This document shows positions 35,001 through 42,971 of a stretch of DNA of 64,000 nt, piece after piece. The DNA is taken from assembly GCA_947167105.1 (NCBI GenBank), contig CAMVGU010000002.1:1-64000 (forward strand), written 5' to 3'. Origin of the DNA: an uncultured Selenomonas sp. GTDB lineage: Bacteria > Bacillota > Negativicutes > Selenomonadales > Selenomonadaceae. Both the position numbers and the translations under genes were made by a program. The number at the start of each line of letters is the position of its first letter. Within the stretch, counting starts at the first letter, position 1. The notes beneath the pieces were generated by a model. It made no database searches. It was not told the origin of the DNA and saw only the letters and a program-made list of their open reading frames with translations.

Positions 35001-35288
35001 TTACTCTTCGTCGGATTTGACGATCATGTGCTTCAAGATCTCGTCCGTGATCTTCATCACGCGATCCGCCTCAGCCACGCAGGCAGGCTCACACGCGACG
35101 TTCCACAGGCAGTAGTAGCCTTCAGCGCAATCCTTGATCTCATAGGCAAGACGCTTCTTGCCCCAGCGATCCTCATTTTCAATCGTACCGCCGTTCTTCT
35201 TGATGAGGTTCGAGAATTTCTCGATGATAGCATTGGTTGCTTCCTCTTCCATCGGCTTCACGATGAATATGATCTCGTACTTTCTCAC
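35001..35288 (-). CDS. rpsF: 30S ribosomal protein bS6
   Basis: A 95-residue protein (RKYEIIFIVKPMEEEATNAI... KRLAYEIKDCAEGYYCLWN) with the S6 fold. The start is GTG 35288 after GGGAGGTG; the longer frame upstream is leader sequence. First gene of the operon. Confidence 0.96.
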   Translation of the reverse strand: MRKYEIIFIVKPMEEEATNAIIEKFSNLIKKNGGTIENEDRWGKKRLAYEIKDCAEGYYCLWNVACEPACVAEADRVMKITDEILKHMIVKSDEE

Positions 35289-35309
35289 GAAATCACCTCC
35301 CTCTCTGGT

Positions 35310-35410
35310 CATTGGCTCCCGCTCTGGTCGGGAGCAGAGGTCTAAAGCAAAGTTCAAACCTGTTTATTACACGACTAAGGTAGTATATCATTTTCTGCCC
35401 TGCCGCGCAA
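35310..35410 (-). promoter_or_regulatory. rpsF promoter and leader hairpin
   Basis: Minus strand TTGCGC (35405-35410), 17 bp, TATACT (35382-35387). The leader carries GCTCCCG-ACCAGAG-CGGGAGC about 25 nt before the start codon. A bound S6:S18 complex represses rpsF operons in several bacteria through a leader hairpin; whether this one is that element is not shown. Confidence 0.6.
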
Positions 35411-35419
35411 GCACTATGC

Positions 35420-36316
35420 CTAATTTTTTTGCCAGCCGAATTTGGCAAACAGGGGCAAATAGTGGATGCGTTCCAAAAAGTCCTTGTTCGTATTCTCCGT
35501 GTGGAAAATCGGCACGCGCTCGATGGCGTATATGTTCGTGGCTTCATCCACATTGCCGTACTTGATGGTGAATGCTCCCTTATAGCCTGCTTCCTTCACC
35601 ATCTCTGCGATATGCAGGTTGTAAGTGCCGGTAGGGTAGGCTATATAACCCACCTCATGCCCCAGCTCCGCCTCCGCCTTTTTCTTCGACTCAACCAGCT
35701 CCATGCGCAGCTGCTCATCGGAAAGGTCCGTCATGGGCTTATGGTCTACCGTATGGGACTGGATGGAAATACCGTGCTTTTCCATCTCCCGTGCCTGCTC
35801 CCAGGTCAGGTACTGCTCCTTTTTGCCCAGGAAGCTCGTGATAACGAAAATCGTAGCCTTGAGCTTGTATTTCTTCAAGATGGGAAAGGCATTGTCGTAA
35901 TTGTCCCGATAGCCGTCGTCAAAGGTGATGAGCACAGGATTATCCGGCAGCTTCCCAGCCCCCGCCAGGGCGGTATACAGCTCATCCGGGGATATGGAGG
36001 TATAACCGTGGTCGGAAAGATACTTCATCTGCGTCTCAAAATCCCAGGGCGGCACCGAGAGGGAGTGGTTATTGTTCTCTATCTTGTGATAGTTCAGCAC
36101 CAGCACCTTCAGGCCCTGCTCGCAAGTCTCCTTCTGCTCCTCACCCGCTATGGCATCTGTCTCCCCCGTGCGCGCCGAGGGCTGCACCGCGCCTTCCTGC
36201 TGCTCCTCTGCTATGGCTATCAGCCGCGGCCCCGCCACCAAGCCTACGGCAACAAACAGCAGCACCACCAGCAGGGCCGTGCCACGGTGCAGGACACCCT
36301 TACCTTTCCTCTGCAA
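35420..36316 (-). CDS. Polysaccharide deacetylase (NodB/CE4) family, membrane-anchored
   Basis: A ~298-residue protein with an N-terminal signal anchor (GTALLVVLLFVAVGLVAGP), then a CE4 domain: TFDDGYRDNYD (catalytic Asp and metal Asp), SHTVDHKPM (metal His pair), and AYPTGTYN. Likely deacetylates N-acetyl sugars of peptidoglycan or another envelope glycan. The best start is TTG 36316 placed 7 nt after GGGAGG; ATG 36337 lies before that ribosome site. Confidence 0.88.
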   Translation of the reverse strand: MQRKGKGVLHRGTALLVVLLFVAVGLVAGPRLIAIAEEQQEGAVQPSARTGETDAIAGEEQKETCEQGLKVLVLNYHKIENNNHSLSVPPWDFETQMKYLSDHGYTSISPDELYTALAGAGKLPDNPVLITFDDGYRDNYDNAFPILKKYKLKATIFVITSFLGKKEQYLTWEQAREMEKHGISIQSHTVDHKPMTDLSDEQLRMELVESKKKAEAELGHEVGYIAYPTGTYNLHIAEMVKEAGYKGAFTIKYGNVDEATNIYAIERVPIFHTENTNKDFLERIHYLPLFAKFGWQKN

Positions 36317-36413
36317 AATATAACCTCCCGCCTGCAAACAAAATCCTTTCCCATTGTAAACCGCTTTTCTGGAAAAAACCAGTGTTCCTCCGTCCTTTAT
36401 GTTTTTTTCCGTC

Positions 36414-36442
36414 TTGAAAACCGCTGATAATTGGGGTATAAT
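36414..36442 (+). promoter_or_regulatory. Promoter of the DUF1858 gene
   Basis: TTGAAA (36414-36419), 17 bp, TATAAT (36437-36442), about 75 bp upstream of the start codon. Confidence 0.8.
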
Positions 36443-36516
36443 CCCTCTTGAATCACCCTATAGCCGTATATGTGGGGAACATTATTGTTGCCTGATTTCA
36501 TTTGGAGGTATATATC

Positions 36517-36720
36517 ATGGCCATTACCAAAGACATGAGCATCATCGAAGTCGTGCAGAAGTATCCGGACACGGTTGAAGTGTTCGTCAATTCCGGCATG
36601 GGCTGCCTGGGCTGCGCTGCCGCCCACTTCGAGAATATCGAGCAGGGATGCCTGGCTCACGGCATCGACCCGGATGCGCTGGTTGACGGCTTGAACAACG
36701 CCATCGGCGCAGAGGCTTAA
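36517..36720 (+). CDS. DUF1858 domain protein, 67 residues
   Basis: A small protein MAITKDMSIIEVVQKYPDTV..., with GMGCLGCAAAHFENIEQGC, the DUF1858 pattern with a CxxC motif, related to the N-terminal domains of ScdA/RIC and hybrid-cluster-associated proteins. Probably a redox or metal-binding module. It has a GGAGG site and a terminator and is transcribed alone. Confidence 0.9.
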   Translation: MAITKDMSIIEVVQKYPDTVEVFVNSGMGCLGCAAAHFENIEQGCLAHGIDPDALVDGLNNAIGAEA

Positions 36721-36733
36721 ATTTTAACAGCCT

Positions 36734-36779
36734 AAAAAAACAGGGGACGCAGAAGTTATTCTGCATCCCCTGTTTTTTT
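36734..36779. terminator. Bidirectional terminator (DUF1858 / LuxR regulator)
   Basis: AAAAAAACAGGGG-ACGCAG...CTGCAT-CCCCTGTTTTTTT; long stem with A- and T-runs on both sides. Confidence 0.9.
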
Positions 36780-36782
36780 ATG

Positions 36783-37454
36783 TCACTCCAAGGTTACGAT
36801 CTTATGCTTCAGTACATAGATAAGTGCCTGGGTGCGATCCGTGACCTTCAGTTTATGGAAGATACTGGACAGATGGTTCTTCACCGTTTTTTCGGACAGT
36901 CCCAGGGCCTTGCCGATATCCTGGTTGGACATGCCTTTCACCATGCACCCCAGCACATCCATTTCCTTGGCCGTAATGCGCTCGCCTTTGCCTTCGTCCC
37001 AGATTTCCCGCGCCCGCGCCTCCATATCCTCGGAGCCGTTGATATCGCCGAAGATGCGCTCCGCCAGCTTCGGATAGATGTAGGCCGTGCCCTCGTTGAC
37101 CGTATGGATTGCCTTCACCAGCACCTGGGGCTCCACATCCTTCAGCAGATAGCCCAGTGCCCCGTTTTTCAGCATTTCCAGCACATAGTTATCGCTGTCG
37201 TGTATGGTCAGGGCAATGATTTTCGTGGGGCAGTTCGCCGCCTTCAGTTGCTTCGTGACTTCCAGCCCGGACATCCCCGGCATATTCAGATCCAGAAGCA
37301 GGACATCCGGCTGCAGCATCAGGGTGCGCGCCAGCGTCTCCTGGCCGTCCTCGGCCTCGCCCACGACCTCCAGGTCATCCTCGAAGTTCAGCACACGCTT
37401 AATCCCCTGGCGGAGCAGGGCGTGATCGTCTGCAATCATGATTTTAATGGCCAT
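36783..37454 (-). CDS. NarL/FixJ-type response regulator
   Basis: A 223-residue regulator. REC domain with DD pair (IMIADDHALLRQG) and phospho-Asp in VLLLDLNMPGMSGLEV; C-terminal LuxR HTH (ITAKEMDVLGCMVKGMSNQDIGK..., then SEKTVKNHLSSIFHKL). Starts inside the end of the secretin gene (8-11-bp overlap), so it is co-transcribed with the secretin locus. No histidine kinase is adjacent. Confidence 0.94.
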   Translation of the reverse strand: MAIKIMIADDHALLRQGIKRVLNFEDDLEVVGEAEDGQETLARTLMLQPDVLLLDLNMPGMSGLEVTKQLKAANCPTKIIALTIHDSDNYVLEMLKNGALGYLLKDVEPQVLVKAIHTVNEGTAYIYPKLAERIFGDINGSEDMEARAREIWDEGKGERITAKEMDVLGCMVKGMSNQDIGKALGLSEKTVKNHLSSIFHKLKVTDRTQALIYVLKHKIVTLE

Positions 37455-38922
37455 GATCTCTCTCCTTCTCTGCTGCTTCATCTATATCCGCATGACTTTC
37501 CGGCTGCCCGGCATCATCTCCCAGCACATGGGCTTTCAGGAAAATCATGATTTCCGATTCCGTGCGGGTTGTCTTCAGATTGCGGAAAAAGGCTCCCAAA
37601 ACGGGCAAATCCCCCAGAAAGGGTATCTTGGACAGGGTACGCGACTCCTCGCTGCCGATGAGGCCCCCTATGACCATGGTTTCACCGTCACGCAGGCGCA
37701 CCCTGGTATCCGCGCTGCGCTTCTGGAAACGGTATGCCTTGATATCCTCCACATAAAGAGGCGAGGACACTTCCGTATGCACCGTGGCCGTGATGTAGCC
37801 ATCCGCATTTACCCTGGGCGTGCAGGTCAGGATGATGCCTGCGTCCCGGTACTCAATGGAAGTCGTAGTGGTGGAATTCGTCACGGACTGGGTGGGCACC
37901 GGCACCTGCCCGCCGATGCTGATGTGGGCCTCCCGCCCCTGTACCGTGGTGATGTTCGGCCTGGCCAGGACTTTCGCCTTGCCGTCAGTCACCAGGGCAT
38001 TGAGCTTCGCTTCATAGTAGAACTCAAAGGGTACTCCCGAGGGACCCCGACCGAATTGGATAATGCCCGGTATCATATCCCGCCCGCCGAATTTCCGCTC
38101 TGCGCGGCTGTCATACTCGTCAGCTCCGCCGCGCCGGTAGCGCCAGCTCTTGGTGGTCTGCGGGTACTGGGGCAGCCCGGACCATTCCCATTCCACGCCG
38201 AGATTCTTGGAGGCATCCTTGGACAGGGCCACTACCTTTGCTTCCAGGGAAACCTGCCTGGCCGGTACATCCAGTTCCTCCAGGATGGCCTGTGCCTGGG
38301 CGGCCTCCGCCGCCGTGCCGTAGAGCAGCAGGGAGCCTGTGGCCGCATCACTGGCTGCCCAGGAGGCGCCCCTTCGGGCATCTATCCCCCCTTGATCTGT
38401 CCCGTCGTCTTGCTTATCTTTGTTCGACAAGCCCGACTGATTTCCTTCTCCCTGCAAAGACATTTTTACCGCTGCCACTAAATCTTCCGGCTCTGCATAG
38501 CGGATATGGTAGACATGCATCTGCCTGAGCCCGGAGGACTGTCCCGGCGAGGTAATGAGGAAAGTGCCGCCCTGCTCCACCAGTACCAGCCCCTGCACTG
38601 CCGCCACAGTACGCAGCACTTCCTCCGGCTCTGCTGTCAGGGACAGTGTCACCTGTCCCTTCACATCATCGCCCAGCACCAGGTTCAAATGCCCCAGCCG
38701 TGCCGCCGACATCAGCACCGAGCGGACGTCACCTCCCGCTGTCTGCATGGTGATGGGCTCCGCCTGGGCGGGGCTGCCCATAAGCACCAGCCCCAGCAGC
38801 AGGGCGATTGCCTTTTTGCTATGAAATCTTAGCGAGCGCAGGCCAAAGGCGCAGCGGGAGTTTAGATTCCGTGTAAGGGCATGTGGACACCGCAGATGTC
38901 CGGTAAGTTTATTCATAGACAT
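37444..38922 (-). CDS. Secretin (type II/IV pilus or T2SS outer-membrane channel), N-terminus from a repeat
   Basis: A 492-residue secretin. An N0/N1-like region (TAGGDVRSVLMSAARLGHLNLVLGDDVKG) and a BON/NolW-like segment (MHVYHIRYAEPEDLVAAVKMS) precede the C-terminal secretin domain (VTDGKAKVLARPNI, GGQVPVP, VGGLIGSEESRTLSKIPFLGDLPVLG..FF). Short for PilQ/GspD. The start ATG 38922 follows AGAGGAGG; the first ~34 codons (MSMNKLTGHL...) are the 89-bp repeat A2 read in frame, ahead of a real signal sequence (KKAIALLLGLVLMGSPAQA). A secretin implies an outer membrane. Confidence 0.9.
   Translation of the reverse strand: MSMNKLTGHLRCPHALTRNLNSRCAFGLRSLRFHSKKAIALLLGLVLMGSPAQAEPITMQTAGGDVRSVLMSAARLGHLNLVLGDDVKGQVTLSLTAEPEEVLRTVAAVQGLVLVEQGGTFLITSPGQSSGLRQMHVYHIRYAEPEDLVAAVKMSLQGEGNQSGLSNKDKQDDGTDQGGIDARRGASWAASDAATGSLLLYGTAAEAAQAQAILEELDVPARQVSLEAKVVALSKDASKNLGVEWEWSGLPQYPQTTKSWRYRRGGADEYDSRAERKFGGRDMIPGIIQFGRGPSGVPFEFYYEAKLNALVTDGKAKVLARPNITTVQGREAHISIGGQVPVPTQSVTNSTTTTSIEYRDAGIILTCTPRVNADGYITATVHTEVSSPLYVEDIKAYRFQKRSADTRVRLRDGETMVIGGLIGSEESRTLSKIPFLGDLPVLGAFFRNLKTTRTESEIMIFLKAHVLGDDAGQPESHADIDEAAEKERDHGH
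38823..38911. repeat. 89-bp dispersed repeat, copy A2 (inside the secretin CDS)
   Basis: Same element as A1 at 5173-5261. The longest frame through it joins the secretin signal peptide without a break, and the A1 copy has the same frame open (TGHLRCPHALTRNL in both). Confidence 0.83.
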
Positions 38923-38933
38923 AAGCCTCCTCT

Positions 38934-39449
38934 TTAAGGCATGGCCAGTTGCAGCCATTGCTCGCCTTCGGGGCCGGCTACCAGCACGCGGTTCTCCTCA
39001 ACCATACGCACCTGCCAGGCTCCCAGGCTTTCACCGGCAGCCAGTGCTGCCGTCTGCCTGCCGTCGCTTAAAAGTGCCAGCCGCCCGCCTGCACCTGCCG
39101 CTATCCCCTGCAGCCGCAGTCCGTAAGCAGGCTGCGGCCCAGCGGCTTTTACGGCGGCGGGTGCTGCCTTCGCCACGGGAGGAACCTGCCCGGCAGGCTC
39201 TTTCGTCCTGTCCTTGCCCACAGCCCTCCGGGGTGCCTCCCCCGCCTGCTCATGCAGGACTGTAAAGGGGTCACGCAGTTCCTGAGCCTTTTCTGCCCGC
39301 TCCATGCCCTTCACCTCCAGCCGCCCCAGGGGCGGCTTTTCGCTCCTGTGCTCCGGCGCCGACTGCTGCAGCACCTGGGTTTCCCCTTCCGGGAAGGACG
39401 GCGCCAGGGCAAGGCAGGCAAGCAACCCCGCCCCCACTGCCAATAGCAA
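38934..39449 (-). CDS. PilP/GspC-like periplasmic linker of the secretin
   Basis: About 171 residues: one N-terminal hydrophobic segment (LLAVGAGLLACLALAP), a long Ala/Pro/Lys-rich linker and a C-terminal beta domain (GLRLQGIAAGAGGRLALLSDGRQTAALAAGESLGAWQV), the plan of PilP/GspC proteins that link the inner-membrane platform to the secretin. The start is uncertain: TTG 39449, or ATA 39473, which has the better GGGAGG site and would add the basic n-region KRKSR. Confidence 0.66.
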   Translation of the reverse strand: MLLAVGAGLLACLALAPSFPEGETQVLQQSAPEHRSEKPPLGRLEVKGMERAEKAQELRDPFTVLHEQAGEAPRRAVGKDRTKEPAGQVPPVAKAAPAAVKAAGPQPAYGLRLQGIAAGAGGRLALLSDGRQTAALAAGESLGAWQVRMVEENRVLVAGPEGEQWLQLAMP

Positions 39450-39495
39450 TCTGCTTTTCCTTTTTTCCGTTATTTTCGCCTCCCTTCTTCACAGC

Positions 39496-39530
39496 AAAAA
39501 GCCCCGCCATGTTCCACTGAACTGGCGGGG
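39496..39530 (-). terminator. Terminator of pgi
   Basis: Minus strand CCCCGCCA-GTTCAGTGGAACA-TGGCGGGG followed by CTTTTTG, about 30 bp beyond the pgi stop. Confidence 0.85.
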
Positions 39531-39559
39531 ACTTGCTGACCAGTATCCTTCTTACATTC

Positions 39560-41020
39560 TTACTTCTGGTTCTGCGCCTTGCGCTCCTGGAGCTTCGGGC
39601 CCATGATGCGCTTGTAGGACTCGACACCCGGCTGGTTGAAGGCATCCACATCAGCCAGCTCGCCTTCGTAGGCCACGCTCATAGCGAGCATGTACAGAAG
39701 CTCGCCCAGATGATAGGCATTCAGCTCCGGCAGGGTGAAGCAGGCATTGTAGCGCTTGTTGGACTTCAGGGCATCCGCATTGGACTGGCGGGCCACTTCC
39801 AGGGCCTGGCCCATGGTCACGCCGGAAATATCGGAGAGCTTCTTGGCCTCCGGGAACACATCGGGAATGACCAGGTCATTATCCCACTTGTCAATCTTGA
39901 TGAACTGGACGACCTTGTTCAGCTTGCCTTCCTGGTGCTGCTGGGTCTGGGAGTGCATATCCGTGGTGCCCACCGCAACGCAGGGGGTACGGCCGTAGCA
40001 GACTTCCTTGCCCTCTTTATTGAACTGCTTGCCAAGGGACTCCGCCAGGAGCTGGATGTACCATTCGGACACGGATTTCAGGTAATCGCCGTAGGGCATC
40101 ATAACCTCGATATCACGGCCGTGCTTTTCGGCAGCGGCGAATTTCAGCGCCGCATTCAGCATGGCGGGATTCTGCCAGAGATCGTCATTCTGGCAAGCCT
40201 TGTCCATATCCTTGGCGCCGTTGAGGAATGCCCTGATATCAAAGCCAATGCAGGCAGCCAGGGTCAGGCCCACCTCGCAGAAAATCGTGAACCGCCCGCC
40301 GACGCCATCCGGCACCGCGAACTGCTGCCAGCCCTTGTCAATGGCCAGCTTCTTCAGCAGGGTCTGCTTCTCCATATTCGGGTCGGTGACTGCCACAACC
40401 TCGACCTCAAGGTTATCCGCCCCCTGCAGGGCATCGTACTCCACCATGAAATTCGACATGGTATCCAGGGTGCCGCCGGACTTGGAAATCACCAGCAGCA
40501 GCACCTTATAAACGCCCTGCTTGTGGGCTGCCTTGACGGCGGCGCTTTTCTTCAAATGCTCAATCAGGTCTGCCGTCCGGCGCGGGTCGATGTTCTGGCC
40601 GCTGAAATAGACCTCCGGGAAACCACCGCGCTCCTCAGTCGTCTTGAAGTTCCAGAAATCGCCGCACTGCACATCAAAGAGCACCTTGTTGCCCAGATAG
40701 GAGCCGCCGATGCCCAAAGACACGACTGCGTCCACATTGTTCTTCACATGCTTGGTCAGCTCATCCAGACGTGCCAGGGAAGAAGGAGAATTCAGGTGGC
40801 CTTCCTCCACATAGGGCAACTGGGAGAACAGCACCTTCTCCGGCTCGCCGTCCTTCGACAGGTGGGCGCGGATAAAGCCTTTCTCACGCATGACCTTCAT
40901 GGCCTCATGGGCCTTCTTCAAATCTTCCTCATAGCCCTTGAGGTCAGCTTCCGTGACCTTGCCCTCGCCGTAGAGGTTGTCATAATCAAATTCAAAGCCG
41001 GATGCCAGTTTCAAGCTCAT
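39560..41020 (-). CDS. pgi: Glucose-6-phosphate isomerase
   Basis: Interconverts glucose-6-P and fructose-6-P. The 486-residue protein has SLGIGGSYLGNKV, a SIS-fold segment SKSGGTLDTM, and the catalytic region EKHGRDIEVMMPYG, QLLAESLGKQ and HSQTQQHQEG. Start ATG 41020 follows AAGGAG. Its upstream region carries promoter repeat copy 2. It is adjacent to pgcA on the same strand. Confidence 0.95.
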   Translation of the reverse strand: MSLKLASGFEFDYDNLYGEGKVTEADLKGYEEDLKKAHEAMKVMREKGFIRAHLSKDGEPEKVLFSQLPYVEEGHLNSPSSLARLDELTKHVKNNVDAVVSLGIGGSYLGNKVLFDVQCGDFWNFKTTEERGGFPEVYFSGQNIDPRRTADLIEHLKKSAAVKAAHKQGVYKVLLLVISKSGGTLDTMSNFMVEYDALQGADNLEVEVVAVTDPNMEKQTLLKKLAIDKGWQQFAVPDGVGGRFTIFCEVGLTLAACIGFDIRAFLNGAKDMDKACQNDDLWQNPAMLNAALKFAAAEKHGRDIEVMMPYGDYLKSVSEWYIQLLAESLGKQFNKEGKEVCYGRTPCVAVGTTDMHSQTQQHQEGKLNKVVQFIKIDKWDNDLVIPDVFPEAKKLSDISGVTMGQALEVARQSNADALKSNKRYNACFTLPELNAYHLGELLYMLAMSVAYEGELADVDAFNQPGVESYKRIMGPKLQERKAQNQK

Positions 41021-41085
41021 TTTTACACGCTCCTTACCATAGAGAAAGAGATATATGCCTATCCGTCAGGTAATGCTCGCTAAAC

Positions 41086-41120
41086 ATTATAACGCAATTT
41101 TGCAAAGATTGCCATAGGCA
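41086..41120 (-). promoter_or_regulatory. Portable-promoter repeat, copy 2 (drives pgi)
   Basis: Minus strand TGGCAA, 17 bp, TATAAT (ATTATA 41086-41091; TTGCCA 41109-41114 on plus), about 65 bp before the pgi start. Confidence 0.72.
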
Positions 41121-41157
41121 GCCCGGAAAACAGCGCCTGACGGCATTTACCGGCTCA

Positions 41158-42840
41158 TCAGGACAGATAGGGCTTTACCGCAGCCGCAATCTTTTCCTTC
41201 TCGGCCTCGGCCTCGGCCAAATCCTTGCCCTTGGTGGTGTAATAGGCCTTGATCTTCGGCTCCGTGCCGGAGGGGCGCACCACTACGGACTCGCCGCTCT
41301 CCAGGGTGTAGGTCAGCACATTGGACTTGGGCAGGCCGGTTTCCTCCGGCTTCATGTAATCCGTGACCTGGGTGACCTTCTTGCCCGCCAGCTCCTGGGG
41401 AGGTTTGGCACGCAGGTCGGTCATCATCTGCTTCATCTTGTCCATGCCCGTAAGGCCGGGGAACTCGAAGCTGTCAACCTTGTTCAGGTAGCGGCCGTAT
41501 TCCTTATAGATTTCCTCCAGGCGCTGCTTGATGGAGGAGCCGGTGCTGCGGTAATAGGCCGCCATCTCGCAGATGAGCATGGAGGCAATAACCGCATCTT
41601 TGTCACGCACATAGGGGCCGGCCAGATAGCCATAGCTTTCCTCAAAGCCGAAGATAAAGCGCTCCACCTCGCCTGCGGCCTCAAGACCTGCAATCTGGTC
41701 GCCAATCCACTTGAAGCCCGTCAGGGTATGCCTGAGCTCCACGCCATAATGCTTGGCCACCAGGTCAGCCAGGGGCGTAGACACAATAGACTTCACCGCC
41801 ACGGCATTCTTCGGCATGGTGCCCTTTTCGATACGGCCCGCGCAGATGTAGTCCAAAAGCAGCACGCCCATCTCATTGCCGGACACCAGCTCATAAGAGC
41901 CGTCCGGGCACTTCATCATAATGCCCACCCGGTCGGCATCCGGGTCGGTGGCCAGCAGCAGGTCAGCTCCCAGCTCCTTCGCCAAATCCATGCCCATCTG
42001 CATGGCCTGCAGGATTTCAGGATTCGGATAGGGGCAGGTGGTGAAATAGCCGTTGGGGTACTCCTGCTCCGGCACAATGGTGATATCCGTAATGCCAATA
42101 TCCTGGAGGACGCGGGTAACAGGCACCAGCCCCGTACCGTTGAGGGGGGTATAGACCAGCTTCAGGCCCGCCGTCTTGCAGAGGCCCGGACGCACCTGGA
42201 AGGATTCGATATTCTCATAGAGCCCGTCCTTGCAGTCGTTGCCCACGAATTTAATCAGGCCTTTTTCCACGCCCTCGGCAAAGGACATGCACTTCGCCCC
42301 TGTCAGCACATCAGTTTTCTGGATGGCATCGTAGACCACCGCCACGGCATCGTCCGTCATCTGGCAGCCGTCCGGGCCATAAGCCTTGTAGCCATTGTAC
42401 TTGGCCGGATTGTGGGAGGCCGTAACCATGATGCCCGCATTGGACTTATAGAAGCGGGTGGCAAAGGACAGGGCCGGCACCGGCATGGGCTCATCGTAGA
42501 TGCGCACATTGATGCCATTGGCCGCCAGCACCCCAGCCGCCTCCTTCGCGAAGTTCCAGCCCTTCAGGCGGGTGTCGTAGCTGATGGAAACCGTCTGGGT
42601 GCCCCCCTGGGTCTTTACCCAGTCAGCCACGCCCTGGGTCGCCTGCCGCACGACCCAGATATTCATGCGGTTCGTGCCCGCGCCCAGAGTCCCACGAAGA
42701 CCCGCCGTGCCGAATTCCAGCTTGGCCGCGAAACGATCCTTGATGGCCTCGTCATCACCTGCGATGTCCAGCAGTTCCTTTTTCAGGTCGAAATCGAGCA
42801 GTTCAGCCTCGCACCAGCGCTTGTACTCATCCTTATACAT
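41158..42840 (-). CDS. pgcA: Alpha-phosphoglucomutase (PgcA-type phosphohexomutase)
   Basis: Interconverts glucose-1-P and glucose-6-P for glycogen and envelope sugar synthesis. The 560-residue protein has LEFGTAGLRGTLGAGTNRMN at the N-terminus, phosphoserine loop TASHNPAKYNGYKAYG, metal loop DPDADRVG, sugar loop GFEESYG and the C-terminal phosphate loop RPSGTEPKIKAY. Start ATG 42840 follows AAAGGTGG. Confidence 0.94.
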   Translation of the reverse strand: MYKDEYKRWCEAELLDFDLKKELLDIAGDDEAIKDRFAAKLEFGTAGLRGTLGAGTNRMNIWVVRQATQGVADWVKTQGGTQTVSISYDTRLKGWNFAKEAAGVLAANGINVRIYDEPMPVPALSFATRFYKSNAGIMVTASHNPAKYNGYKAYGPDGCQMTDDAVAVVYDAIQKTDVLTGAKCMSFAEGVEKGLIKFVGNDCKDGLYENIESFQVRPGLCKTAGLKLVYTPLNGTGLVPVTRVLQDIGITDITIVPEQEYPNGYFTTCPYPNPEILQAMQMGMDLAKELGADLLLATDPDADRVGIMMKCPDGSYELVSGNEMGVLLLDYICAGRIEKGTMPKNAVAVKSIVSTPLADLVAKHYGVELRHTLTGFKWIGDQIAGLEAAGEVERFIFGFEESYGYLAGPYVRDKDAVIASMLICEMAAYYRSTGSSIKQRLEEIYKEYGRYLNKVDSFEFPGLTGMDKMKQMMTDLRAKPPQELAGKKVTQVTDYMKPEETGLPKSNVLTYTLESGESVVVRPSGTEPKIKAYYTTKGKDLAEAEAEKEKIAAAVKPYLS

Positions 42841-42916
42841 ACAGATTCCACCTTTCCTATCTACAGTCATCGTTTTCTTGTTCGACCTGAAGTCAGTAAA
42901 TTCCTGCCCGCCGAAT

Positions 42917-42946
42917 AAAAAAAGAAGGCCACAGCCTCCTTTTTTA
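42917..42946 (-). terminator. Terminator of aspA
   Basis: Minus strand AAGGAGGC-TGTG-GCCTTCTT followed by TTTTT. Confidence 0.82.
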
Positions 42947-42971
42947 TAACGACCTGTTTATCCTGCCCTTT

